Assembly (NCBI GenBank): GCA_016748015.1
Contig: JAAOMT010000470.1
Coordinates: forward strand, 175,788-239,787
Origin: Geosiphon pyriformis
Lineage: Eukaryota > Glomeromycota > Glomeromycetes > Archaeosporales > Geosiphonaceae
Length of the DNA: 64,000 nucleotides
Direction of reading: 5' to 3'
In this document: positions 34,901 through 46,292 of the stretch, one piece after another
Layout of the letters: each line of letters starts with the position of its first letter
Position numbering within the stretch: position 1 is the first letter of the stretch
Made by a program: the position numbers and the translations under genes
Notes under the pieces: generated by a model
What the model saw: the letters and a program-made list of their open reading frames with translations, nothing else
The model's database searches: none
Told to the model about the DNA's origin: nothing

Positions 34901-36606
34901 TTCTAATTGTTGGTTTGGGTGGTTTTGGGAGTCACAAGAAGGCTTAAATAGTTCTGAGAATTCAGGTTTTGGACATATTTAGTTCCCAAATTCCTTGGAT
35001 GCAATCCTGAAGGTTGTTAAGATGTACTAGGAATTGGTTGATGAACAATCATTGCCAATCTCCAATTTTGCTAAACAGTTCTCAGTCTTTGATTTCTATT
35101 GGGCACAGTTATTGGTGATGGTGTTTGAATGGTTTGTAGTTGATACATCACTGATAACTGTGGTGGTTAATATATTATAGGTGTTATTAGTTGATAAATT
35201 AGAAGTATGTACATTGGTTGTTGTGTCATTGGAATGTAATTGAATTGATATTGATCTTGATTTGGATAATAACTTGGAGTTTGAAATCTGCAATCAGAGT
35301 TTTGATATTAATTTTCTGATCATAAATTATTGTTATAAACTCTGCAGCTGGCTCTAATATAATCTTGTTTATCACAATTATAGCAAACATGCATCTTTGG
35401 TTGTTATGGTTAATTGGTTGATGATGATAAACATGTTTGATTTTGGAAATAATTTGAGTTTTCTGAATTATTATGTTATTGTGATGATTGATAGATTGTC
35501 TGATTGTTAGCTAAATACCCTTCTAATTTCTGATTAATTGAATTACTGAATTGTTTCAATTTGGAATCCAAGTCAGATAATCTGTTTATTACTAGATTCA
35601 CAGCTTGGATGTAGTTGGCTTTGAGTTCTGCAGCTTTAAAATCTCTGGCATGAGTAATGGCTGCTTGAAGGTTGGCTGGATGTAGTGAACATATATGTTG
35701 CAGAATGCTGCTGTATAATTTACAAATGAATTAATTCAAGATTTGGGCTATGGTGAAATAATTGGCATTAATGGCTTGGATTTGGCACAAGTTTCTGTGG
35801 AAATGTCTTAGGTAAGTAGTGACTGCTTCAGTTTCTTCTTGCTTGATGATGGCAAAGGCATTGGCTAAATAATTAATACTATTATTGTTGCTAAAATATC
35901 ATAGAAACTCAAGCTTAAATGCATTAAAATCTTGAAGTTTGTTGACTAAACTTTGATATTACAAGTTGGTAGTATCCTGAAGGAAATATGAGATGGTTTG
36001 AAGTGCTTTGGCATTGTTCCATCTATTGGCTGTGATGGCTTTTTCTATATTATTTAGTCATACTTGCACATCATCTTCTTTGCCAGTGAATTTTTTGATT
36101 TTGGCAATTGGTACATATGTTATTAATTGTTGTTATGATAGTTATTGAAGTGGTTGTTGTGGTTGTTATTAAGGTAATACTTGCAACTATTAAATTGATT
36201 CAGTAATTGGTTCAATTAGTGACTAATTGATTACAATTACTGAAAATAAGTATTGCTAATTAATAATGTTAGAATTGAGATTGTTCTGATTTTTTAAAGT
36301 TAAAACACTCAAAGTTTGGTTTTCCAGATTTTCTGAGATTGGATTTTTAGTATTAATTCCTTAATTGCTATTTTTTTCTTCAGAGTCAGTTAATTTTTAA
36401 GGACTGATGACTCTAAAATTTGGTAGTGGTGGTGGTGATTGAACTCCTAATAGCATTGGAAATTATGAGTTAAATCCCTTAAAATAATTACCATATGTTT
36501 CTAATAACTTTGCTTTCTTTTGTTTACTTTGGAATGGAATTCTGTTTAGTGGTGTTGTTATGCTTACTGTAGATGTGTCTATTATATTAATAGTGCTTCT
36601 AGGTGT
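34900..36606 (-). pseudogene. Gag of element D, central and C-terminal part
   Basis: A zinc knuckle remnant is near 35340-35395 (CYNCDKQDYIRASC-like). A Ser/Thr/Asn-rich tail occupies 35096-35293. Capsid remnants at about 35500-36100 include NQFICKLYSSILQHI-like sequence. It is cut at 36606 by element E; the N-terminus is at 54617-55043. GTGT before E and GTAT after E are the target duplication with one transition. Confidence 0.6.
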
Positions 36607-37456
36607 TGTTACAGTTGATTAATTGAGGTCTCAAATCCAATAACAAACTTGTAACTTGGTGCTCAAAAAGCTATTTCCATTAATGATATTCTGAAAGTAT
36701 TGTATCTAAAGATTTTGATGGAGTCTTTTGTATAATGAACAGAGATTCAATAGTTGTTTTATCCATAGCTTCCCAGACTCGCAAGTCTGTCAATTCTTTT
36801 CTCAGCTTGGTGGCTGGCAATCCTCTGGTAAGTAATCTGTATTTTCTGTACATGTCCTACCCACTCGCAGGAGTCTTTTACCAGGCAATCCTTGATATCA
36901 GTAATCAGCACTTTTAATCAATTGGTTAGTGCACAATAACAAAATCACAGAAAAATAAAAAAAATAAAGAAATCTAAAGAAATAAGCCAAGGCAATTTAC
37001 AGATTAGTATCCCGTCAATAGCTGTGATCAAGAGCTATTGTTCCAGTATGGTTAAGTATCAATTACTATCAACATAAAGTGTTAATAGTGGGGAGTGGAT
37101 TGAGATATGAAATAATTATTTATTTGATGATTGTGTTTCTAGGCTAAGGATTCAGTAGTATCAATTCTGTCTTTTCTGTTTCTAACACTACTGCTATATA
37201 TACATATTTGAGATTCCTCAATTCCTCAATTCCTTGTGACAGAAATCTTGGAATTCCTGGAATCCTGCGATTTCTGATGAAAAAAATCCTGGAATTCTGG
37301 AATCCTGCGATTTCTTGTTGAGGAATCCTGAAATTTCTGGAATCCTGCAATTTCTCTAAAAGGAATCCTGGAATTCCACATTTACTATGTCTACCTCTGA
37401 TTGGCTAATATCTACTGACTAATAATACTATATTTTCCTATATTCTATGAGTAACA
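36607..37456 (-). repeat. 3' LTR of element E (850 bp)
   Basis: It runs TGTTACAGTTGATT to CTATGAGTAACA, both ends canonical. It has the same length as its partner and is very similar to it. The TATA-like box is at 37193-37203. The GGAATCC array at 37210-37375 contains repeats such as TGGAATCCTGCGATTTCT. Confidence 0.92.
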
Positions 37457-37470
37457 TTATTCCTTTCTTT

Positions 37471-38091
37471 TTAATATTGAGCTCCGTCAAAATCTAATTC
37501 CTTTAATTCTCCCTCTTGAATTATTTCTTGAACTTCTTTTTCGAGTATTACTTGTGTTATTTGACTTTCTAATTCTTCAAATTGGGTGTTGGTCATTTTT
37601 CCCAATTGATTATTTGTAACTGTATCCATTGCTGTGTTGAGTAAAATTTCTGGTTAGTCTTAAAATCTCATATATAGCCGATAAATGCCTTAAGCTTGTG
37701 TGGTTAGATTGTTCTTTCCCACAAATTGTTCCAGTTGTCTCAGTATTGTTGTGTTAAATAACCATTTTGTTTTGTTGGTGTACAAATTCTGGATATTTAT
37801 GTATTGTCACAAATGGAAATGACAATAGTTTTTCGGAAATTGTTGTGTCCACCAAGTCCAATTTTCTCTAGTAAGTTCTTGGTGTAGTCCGACTATTTGT
37901 TGTTCTTTTATGGCCAATTTTATCTTGGTTATGATCTTGTCAACAACATTTTCAAGTCTTTTCTGTACTTTGTGTTGTGGTATCTTTGCCATATTTTTGT
38001 AATGAATGGTTTGTTGATTGATTGTAATTTCTATTTCCTGGTGTTAGATTAATTGAAAAATTTGTTGGACTAGTGAATGGATATTGTCCAT
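37471..38091 (-). pseudogene. ORF3 of element E, unknown protein in the env position
   Basis: From ATG 38091 (MDNIHSLVQQIFQLI) to LDFDGAQY-stop (37471-37473) the frame is continuous for 207 codons, with a few stops. Blocks are IEITINQQTIHYK, ENVVDKIITKIKLAIKE, NLYTNKTKWLFNTTILRQLEQF, NLTTQA, GIYRL and KMTNTQFEELESQITQVILEKEVQEII. It is helical and hydrophilic, with no membrane segment. It is in phase with the integrase frame upstream, 63 bases after its stop. The family is unrecognised. Confidence 0.62.
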
Positions 38092-38154
38092 AATTTCTAT
38101 TTTTCTGATCTTTTCTGTCATGTCAACTATGTTTCTTATATATTCTTTTGTCAA

Positions 38155-39537
38155 TCAATTGGACGTGTTGTTGTTGATGATAATGATTGGTTCCAGATCT
38201 CATGGAATCTCATCTGGTTGGACTAGTATTCTCTGTACTCCCAATTGTAGAATATTATTGGTAGATGCTGATGCTATCTGGTGATATGGTTTCAGTCAAT
38301 CACTATGTGCTGCTTTGGCTAAGATTCTGTTGTCCAGTCTTAATTTGTAAGCTCTATTTTTTAAAATTTCTTCTATGTAAAATGGTTTGTTCTATTTGGG
38401 ATTAAATTTTCCACTCTATTGTTTTTCTGCTTTGGTATGATGTAGTAATACTTTGTCTCCAATTTTAAATTCAACTGGTTTGTCTGGTAGTTGACTATCA
38501 TGTCTTTTTTTCTGTTTTTCTTGTGACTTTTGAATATTATTAGCTGCTCTTCTTCATTTGTTTTCCAATGTTTCCATTAAGTCATATGTTCTTTTCAGCA
38601 ATGTTTCTTGAAAATTCTCTTCTGTTATTGGTTCAGCTAAATATGTATTAATTTCTCTCTTTACTGATAATGTTGCTGTTCTCCCATACACTAATTTAAA
38701 TGGTGTTGCTTGTGTAGTATCTTGTTTCATTGTCCAATAAGCAAATAGTACTGATGGTATGAACAAATCCCAATCATTCTGGTTTTCTTGGCTGAGCTTA
38801 GCTATTGCTTTACACAATGTTCTGTTAAATCTTTTGACCAATCCGTTGGTTTGTGGATGGTATGGTGATGATAATGGTTTCTTAATTCCGAATCTTTGGC
38901 TCAATTCTGTTAATGTTCTGTTCACAAAATGAGTTCCTTGGTCTGATAATAATTCTTTTGGACATCCATGTTGACAAATCAAATTCTGATGAACAAATTT
39001 GGCAACGGATTCTGCATTTGCTCTTTGAATTGCTTTTGCCTCTGGCCATTTAGTGAGATAGTCCATAGCTACTACTATGTATCTGTTTCCTCTGCTGGTG
39101 ATTGTTAATGGTCTGACTAAATCAATTCCAATATGGTCGAATGGTTGTCCCACTTTGATTGGTCTTAATGGTTCACTGGGTCTTGTTCCTCCTTTTCACT
39201 GACAAGCATCATAATTTTGAACATATTGAATGATGTCTGGATACATTGATGGCCAATAGTATTTCTTTCTGGTTCTTTCTATGGTTGCTTCTTTGTGAAA
39301 ATGTCCTGCTGTTAGATTTAAGTGCATGTTGAATAATATGGTCTCTTTTTTTAGCTCTGTAATTACTCTGGTTGGTTGATCTGGATCCCTTCTATTTTTT
39401 TGATAAAGTATATTTTGGTGAGTGATAAAATATTTTGATTGTTGTTTGATACTCTTTCGTTCCATTTGAGATAAATTCTTCTTGAACTGTTGAATAGTTA
39501 TATAATGTTGAAGTTGTTGATATTTTTGTATGTTCAT
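38155..39537 (-). pseudogene. Integrase of element E, separate ORF
   Basis: The ATG at 39537 opens MNIQKYQQLQHYITIQQFK. The zinc domain reads MHLNLTAGHFHKEA...VQNYDACQ, with the first Cys changed to Tyr. The core has IGIDLVRPL (D1), LLSDQGTHFVNRTL (D2) and NGLVKRFNRTLC, where the catalytic Glu is Lys. The 199-codon frame 38554-39153 is the best integrase core in the window. The C-terminus has KIGDKVLLHH-like and AYKLRLDNRIL blocks, then NTSN-TGA (38155-38157). ORF1's frame is different here, so a separate start is needed. Confidence 0.8.
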
Positions 39538-39601
39538 CTTTTGTTGTATTTTTTGTTAGTATTGTTCTGGTTTTTGTTATATTTTTGGATTTGAAATGTT
39601 G

Positions 39602-40110
39602 TTAGATTTGTTTTATTTATGACAAACTGTCAGCATTTCTATTGTTTTTTCCTTTCTTATAATGTATAGTATAAGTATATTGTGAGAGTGCCATTTTCTA
39701 TCTGGATTGGCAGCCATCATTACATTCTTGCTTTTGAAGTGATGTTAATCCTTTATGATCTGTATATATCAAACTTTTGGCTTAAGTATTTGTTCCACTT
39801 CATAACTGCCCAATAGATTGCTAAGTATTCTTGTTCTGGTGTTCCATAGTTTTTTTCGGCTGGTGTTAAATTTTGGCTGGCATATGCTACTGGATGTTCT
39901 CTGCTGTCTGGTCCTCTCTGAGATAGTACTGCTCTCAATGCTTAGCCAGATGCATCAGTGGTAATGATGAATTGTTTGTTGTGATCTGGATAAATCAGTA
40001 CTGGAGCTTGAATGAGCTTTCTTTTCAGAATATCAAAAGCTTCTTGTTGACTTTCTGTCCATTCATATTTTATATTTTTGTTTTGCAGTTGGTTGAGTGG
40101 CTGCGCTATC
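39602..40110 (-). pseudogene. RNase H of element E
   Basis: It reads TDASG..LRAVLSQRGPDSREHPVAYASQNLTPAEKNYGTPEQEYLAIYWAVMKW (39753 leftward). The end NADSLS.IKQI-stop is at 39602-39604. A deletion or shift around 39765 disturbs the TDH-type block. Confidence 0.7.
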
Positions 40111-40900
40111 TTGGAGAAGTTCTTGATAAAACGTCAATAGTAGCTGGCAAATCCCAAGAATGATTTCAGTTCTGTTATATTGGTCAGCACTGGAAAGTTC
40201 TTTACTATCTCTATTTTCTCTGGATCTGTTTTGATGCTGTCTTTGCTGACTATGTGTCCCAAGAATTTTAGTTCTGTCTTGCCAAAGAAGCACTTTGTTG
40301 CATTTAACTTTAGTCTTGCTCTTCTTAGTCTTTCAAACACTTGTTGAAGATAATGAAGATGATTATTAAATGTTTTTGAGAATACATTGGTGTCATCCAA
40401 GTATACAACTATTAATTTCCACAATAAGCCAGTATAAATGATTTCCATTAACCATTGGAAAGTGGCTGGAGCGTTGGTTAAGCCAAATGGCATCACTTCA
40501 AATTCAAAATTCCCTTCTCTAGTAGTGAATGCCATCTTCTCTTTGTCGGCTGAATTCATGGCTACTTGCCAGTAACTACTGTTCAAGTCTAATGTTGAGA
40601 ACCATTTGTTCCTGCCAAAAGTGTCGAATAATTCCTGTATTCGTGGAGTTGGATAACTGTCTCCACGAGTTACACCATTGAGTTTCTTGTAGTCCACACA
40701 AAATTGAATTTTTCTATTTTTTTTATGGACAAGTACCACTGGTGATAACCATGGGCTCATTAATAATTGAATTAGTTTGTTGTCAAGCATTCAGTTTATC
40801 TCTTAACGAATGATCTCGTGGCTGGCTGGTGGCACTCTGTATGCTTTTTGTTTAATTGGTATTGTATTTTCAGTTTTAATCTGATGCTGGATGATGTCAG
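40110..40900 (-). pseudogene. Reverse transcriptase of element E
   Basis: The 218-codon frame 40134-40790 carries MSPWLSPVVLVHKKNRKIQFCVDYKKLN, LDLNSSYWQVAMNSADKEKMAF, FEVMPFGLTNAPATFQWLMEI, VVYLDDTNVFSKTF (catalytic YLDD intact) and LKLNATKCFFGKTELKFLGHIVSKDS. This is a nearly complete palm and thumb, as in other Ty3/gypsy RTs. Stops lie just outside it. Confidence 0.85.
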
Positions 40901-40959
40901 TTTAGCCAAACTTGTTTTCACTGGCAAAAATGTCATTGAAATTGTTGAGCAATATCTTG

Positions 40960-41830
40960 AGCTGCATATGTTGTAGTGGATCTAGATTTCCCATGTTCAT
41001 TTGTTCCAATTGTTTTGGTTAGAACAAATAACATTCGTTTCATCCATAGATTGTTTGTGATGTGATGTTGACATATCTACAAAGTTGTGGAAAGTTTGGA
41101 ATAGGGTTTGGTGGTTGGTCTTCTATTTCTGTGGTTAAATATCCAATGGTGGTTCTTTCTAGTATGTTGATAACATTGTCAGTGTTGTTGTAGATGGGAA
41201 TTTTTATGTGGCTATAGCTTTTGGCTGGTAGGTGGAAATTGATCAGTCTAATCTCTCCTGATTCACAAAGGTTTGCTTCAGCTTCAAAAATCTGTTCTTG
41301 CTCTTTTTTCTTCTTTTCTATTGCTAGCATGTACTAGTTATATGGTGGAATGGAAATAGCTTGACCAGTTGAGATAATTTTTCCTTGGCCAACAATTTCT
41401 TCCTCTGTCATATTAATTAGTACATCTATTCTATCTATTGACCCAAATCCCTGTATCCCTCTTACTGTTATTCCTAATTCTTCCTTATTTTCCATTGGTA
41501 CTAACTAAGCTATCTTAACCAATGGTAAGAATATTGCCTGTGTTATCTTTTCATTTGGCTGTATTATATAGGTCTTTTTTGAGTCATTTTGTAGCATAGC
41601 AATGATATTTCCTACATATCCCACATCAATTATTCCTCCTCTTATATTAATCTCTCTTTTTACTAAACTACTCTGGAATGCTAGTTGAACTATTGTTGTT
41701 GCTGGGATTTCCAGTGCTATTTTCAGGTCAATGCAGGTGCATGAATGTGATTTCAATTTGATGACATCTTTTCCTGGATATCTTAGATCAAACCCTGTAC
41801 CGGTATCATGCACTCGTTCTGGCATGATGT
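40960..41830 (-). pseudogene. dUTPase and linker of element E
   Basis: The dUTPase frame 41505-41825 reads DTGTGFDLRYPGKD (motif 1), AFQSSLVKREINIRGG (motif 2 weakened), GIIDVGYVGNIIAML (motif 3, Asp and Tyr kept) and EKITQAIFLPLVKI (motif 4). Motif 5 (RGIQGFGSIDRID) is near 41430-41465. The linker 41040-41330 has HIKIPIYNNTDNVINI..RTTIGYLTTEIE, resembling the beta-rich stretch often found before RT in gypsy Pol proteins. Confidence 0.78.
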
Positions 41831-41849
41831 CTTTGCTATTGTCACTGTA

Positions 41850-43082
41850 TTATTTCAACTCCTGTTCTTTAGAGAGATCTGGTAGAGCAATGTATTGTTT
41901 GTAGTTAAGATTGGAGTCTGAATTGTTGATATTTTTGTTGCCATATTGCATGGAACTGGAACTGGTGTTTTCATTGTCATTATTGTTGGAGTTTAAATTG
42001 AGATTGTAAACTAATTTCGATTCCAATGCGCAGCTGTTGGTTGGTTCCTCTTTCTTAGGGATTGTGTAGATCATGTATGGTAGTGGATTGTAGATGAGGT
42101 CACACTTATCACAATATTGAAAGTTACATGAAATTAAACAGTGGTCACATAATCTGGTGTTTATTTCTTCCAAGTATTGCTCCTGTTTCTCTCTTGTGGG
42201 TGCTAACTCCTGGTAATGTTCATGAAATTGCTCTGGATCTAAAAAATTTATGACTGGTTCTGGGTCCCAGTCAAGTTCTATGGGCTCTGGAGGATTGTTC
42301 TTGATCTTTCTGATCTCTTTGGGTGTTGCTCCTTTTATTTTGGTGATTGCCATTTTCCAAATTTTGTTGTCGTCATGTGAACAACTATCTAGTCGTTGCA
42401 TGGCTCTTCTCTAGGCTGCTTCTATTGGGGTTCTTTTCCTTATCCAGTCGCTTATTAGAATTGTGTATTGACATGACATGTCACACGTTCTTCTATGTCT
42501 TGGAATGTTGTTCCATATCCCTTTATCTAACAGGGTCTTCCCACAAGCGAGACAAAGTTGGTTATCCCATTTTTCTTGTCTCTTTAGTCATTCAAAGTGT
42601 TTAAATATGCATGGATGATAGTAAAACTTTGTTGCGATGTGGTATTCCTTATTGTTGCCACAGCATGCGCCCATTGACGACAGTTTCTTGCTGCAATTGA
42701 CGCATACAAGCTTTGGCTGATGATAATTGGATTGTTGTGGAGTGTGATGGGTGTAAGAATTATAAATAGTAGCAGTTGGTGGCATTTCTTCTTTCTTTTC
42801 TTTTCTTTTTCCCTTATCTTTGTTTCATTCCCAACTTGAGACTTCTTCTTGTTCATTGTCAGTCCAAGTCAGATCATCAGTTTCCCAGATAAATTCATTT
42901 GTTTGCTTTTTTTTCTTGTTGTCATCCCAAGAGAGTATTGGTGGCAGCTCATTGTACTCTTCGTTAGCCCACGACACTTGGTAAGCTTCCCAGGTAGGTT
43001 TTGGTTTCTCTTCCTCAAAGTTAATTAGTGGTGCCATGGTGTTGGTAGTCTTAAAGTGGCCACACATTGCTGGTACATGCAT
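41850..43082 (-). pseudogene. Cysteine-rich domain and charged linker of element E
   Basis: The frame 41850-42401 reads SHDDNKIWKMAITKIKGATPKEI (helical part), FHEHYQELAPTREKQEQYLEEINT, then the second cluster RLCDHCLISCNFQYCDKC. The first cluster region 42440-42720 holds VNCSKKLSSMGACC, a CHY-type pair and CLACG-like positions. The linker 42825-43082 is Trp/Glu/Lys-rich with WEAYQVSWANEE. Multiple Cys pairs suggest zinc binding; the function is unknown. Confidence 0.62.
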
Positions 43083-43084
43083 GT

Positions 43085-43620
43085 GTCACCAGTTCTGGCT
43101 GATTTAAAGCTCTTGTGTGTTCCAGTCCAGAGTGACATTTGTCTTGGACAGCTAGTCATTACCAATTAGAGCTTGGTATTGGATGGCTTCCATAACAAGT
43201 ACTTTAATTGGAACTATAATGCCATTAATTTCAATTGGTAAGTCATTGATTTTACCAATTGGAGTCTTGGTTGCTCTATTAGTCATGATGATTCTGGCAC
43301 TAGCAGCTCAATCAACTCGGTGACCTAATTGATCCATGAGTTGTCATGTGATGATGCTGCCTGCTGAACCACTGTCAAGAATTAGTTTGATGGGATGGCC
43401 ATCAATTTTCACATTAGTGTACATGGCTGTAATTGGCTTTTCTTCTAGTGCAGCTCCACTGAATAATGGCATGGTTAACAGTTTCTTAAGTTCGAATGGA
43501 AAAATGGCGTCTAGAGATTCATCTTCAGTGATTGTGGCAGGTAGAATGTTGCTGGTAGGTGCTTGTTTGAGTTCTCAGTTGTTGGGTGTGGCATTTTCTG
43601 AAGTAACCAAGAGACTTAAA
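43085..43620 (-). pseudogene. Protease of element E
   Basis: The active site HPIKLILDSGSAGSIIT is intact (Asp codon 43374-43376). The upstream block SLDAIFPFELKKLLTMPLFSGAALEEKPITAMYTNVK and the downstream DQLGH.VD..ASARIIMTNRATKTPIGKINDLPIEINGIIVPIKVLVMEAIQY match the other copies. Stops lie near 43318 and 43160. Confidence 0.75.
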
Positions 43621-45275
43621 TAGTTTTGGGAATTCAGGTTTTGGATGGCGCCTGTACTCGAATTCCGAGAACGGGGTCCTGAGCTTTGATAAGAGGAGCT
43701 GGAGATTGGTTGATGAACAACCATTGCTGATCTCTAATTTTGAGCAATTCTGGATCTCGGGTTTCCTGATTTCATTGTAGCTGAGTTTTGGAGCAGTGTT
43801 TGGATTGATGGTTGAGACTAATAAATTATTTGGGGCTGCGGCTGATAAATTATTGAAGGCTGCTGTTGATAAATTGCTGGTGGCTGCGGTTGATAAACTG
43901 GAGGTTGATATACTGGCAGTTGATAGATTGGTTGCTGCATTATTAGCAGGTAAGTATTTTGATATTGGTTTTGATCTTGATTTAGATAATGATTCAGAGT
44001 TTGGAACTGGCAATCAGGATTTCTGTATTGATTTCCCAATCATTGGTTGCTATAAGTATGGCAATTAACTCGAATATAGCCTTGTTTACTACAGTTATGG
44101 CAAACACGTGTTTCTGGCTGCCATGACTGACTAGGTGCTGCAGATGATAATGGATGTGACTGATTTTGGAAATGATTCATGTTTCCTGAATTATTGCATC
44201 ATTGTAGTGGTTGATATATGATGCGATTGTCAACTAAGTATCCCTTTAATTTCTGATTAATTGACTCACTGAATTGTTTCAATTTGGAATCCAATTCAGA
44301 TGATCTATTCATGACTAGGTTTACTGCTTGGGCGTGGTTGGCTTCTAACTCAGCTGCTTCAAAATCTCTGGCATGTGTAACTGTGGTAGGAAGGTCAACT
44401 GAATGCATTGGGCATATTTGTTGGAGGAGGTTACTGCACAAACCTCTAATAAATTAGTTCAAAATCTGTGGTGCTATAAAATAGTCAGCTTAAATTGCTT
44501 GGATTTGGTGCAGGTTTCTATGAAAGCATCCCAAGTAAGTGGTGACTGCTTCAGTCTCTCCTTGTTTGATGGTGATGAAAAGGTTAGCTAACTTGTTAAT
44601 GCTATTATTGTTACTGAAATATCTTAAGAATTCTGTCTTGAAGTCGTTGAAGGTTTGAGATTTGACAGCTAGACTTTGATACTATGCATCTGTGGTGTCT
44701 CTTAGAAAGTATGGGATGGCTTGAAGTGCTCGGGCATCATTTTATCTATTCACAGTAATGGCTTTCTCTACGTCATTCAGTCATACTTGCGCATCATCCT
44801 CTTCACTGATAAAGTTGTCAAGTTTTACAATTGGTATGTAGGCCATTGGGTCTAAGTTAGGTTGTTGTGATGGCTGTTGAAGTGGTTGTTGTTATACTGG
44901 TTGTTGGAGTGGTAGTTGAAATGACTGCTGTATGGGTTTGGCTATTGGATTAATTGGTGGTTGATTGATAACAATTACCGGAGGTAAGTTTTGCTGATTA
45001 ATTAATTCGGGGTTTGGATTGTTCTGTCTTTGATGTTTTGAAGTTTTGATTTCTGAATTTTCTAGATTTAAATTTTGCTGAGCTTGAAGGTTTGGGGTTT
45101 CAACTTTCAGGTTTTTGATAATTGGTTGTTGATAAGTAAATTCTTGATCTTCACTTTTTTCTTCTTCTTTCTCTGATAATTCTCACAGAGTAGTGATTCC
45201 GAAATCTGGTTGTGCTAGTGGTAATCGAATTCCTGATGGCGTTGGGGATTGTGATTTAAATCCTTCAAAATACAT
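43620..45275 (-). pseudogene. Gag of element E, central and C-terminal part
   Basis: A zinc knuckle, CHNCSKQGYIRVNC, lies at 44061-44102, with the His changed to Tyr. A Tyr/Gln/Pro-rich tail, with repeats such as YQPPVYQPQPP, lies at 43818-44039 in the ORF1 frame. Capsid remnants with NQFIRGLCSNLLQQICPMHSVDLP end at 44199-44465. A Gln/Pro-rich stretch lies at about 44850-45130. It is cut by G at 45275; the N-terminus resumes at 53155. Confidence 0.7.
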
Positions 45276-46244
45276 TGTTACCAAATGAAATTAGAGATAT
45301 TATTTAGCATAAAATTATCTTATAATTCCTATCATTAATTAGCATATATTATCATTTTAAATGATCACTTATTACATTAGCAAAAAAATGTCCAAAATTA
45401 TTATTTAATTAATAACTCAAATTGTACACAACACAAATGTAACCTAATTGCGATGATCAATCATGCAATACCCTGAACTATGTAACATTCAGAAGTTTGC
45501 CAAAATTTGTAGAAATTTGCTGAAATAATTGATAGTTTACCGAAATATCTAATAGTTTGCCAAAATAACTTGTAGTTCGCCGAAATGTATCTTTAGTTCA
45601 GCAAAATTGTAGAAAATAGCAAAGTTCAAGTTCATAGAATAGTGTTACAACAAGTTGTATAAAAGAAGAGCTTCTCTCTTTGAGAAAATGTATCTTACTT
45701 TAGATTTATCACTTAGAACCATTCCTACATACACAAAAAGAAATAAATATAAAACCAAACTCTTTAAATTATTGCACTTGGAAAATCCTTAAAACCCAAC
45801 TAACATTTTGAAATTGATTAGCTACCAATTTCAGTAAACTGTTAGTGACTCCAGGCCTGGATAGAAAACGTTTCCCTTGATAAAATTTCATTTCTTTTAC
45901 ATTTTTTTTATTTTCTTTTATTTTCTTATCATAATCATTAGAGTAACCTACAGACAAGATTCCTGTAGAAGAGTTGACTTTCACAGCAAAGTAACTACAC
46001 ATTTTTTGTGAACTTCCAGACGAGCAATTTCTGGGAAAGAGTTGACGTTTACTACAATGTAACTACATAAAGCAACTGGCACGGAATTGGCCATTCCACT
46101 TATAAGCCCAGCAGTTCAAATTATAGGAGATAATTTGAAGATAAATTCAGTTATTGGAGGTTCAACCACATCCAGAAAACGTGAATTTACAGCAAATAAG
46201 TATCAACAACATTACAGAAAAGAGACCAAAAACCTCCAGTAATA
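45276..46244 (+). repeat. 5' LTR of element G (969 bp)
   Basis: It begins TGTTACCAAATGAAATT and ends CCTCCAGTAATA (canonical GTAACA). It is close to the 3' LTR at 52174, and the differences in the first 200 bases are nearly all transitions. The minus strand carries a 77-codon open frame (45769-46002) that recurs as 84 codons in the other LTR. Confidence 0.92.
45478..45665 (+). promoter_or_regulatory. U3 repeat array and TATA box of LTR G
   Basis: About six units related to AGTTYGCCGAAAT, spaced about 20 bases, fill 45490-45605. TATAAAAG follows at 45658-45665. The same is found at 52390-52505 and 52556-52563 in the 3' LTR. Confidence 0.55.
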
Positions 46245-46246
46245 TT

Positions 46247-46264
46247 TGGTGCTCTCCCACGGAA
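46247..46264 (+). other. Primer-binding site of element G
   Basis: TGGTGCTCTCCCACGGAA starts two bases after the LTR. It is nearly the same as in C, so the same tRNA would be used. Confidence 0.65.
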
Positions 46265-46292
46265 ATAACACAGCAAAAAAAACAACTTCAAA

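Noticed and set aside
37471-38091. ORF3 as an envelope gene
   Set aside because: No signal peptide, membrane segment or Cys-rich ectodomain can be seen in any copy.
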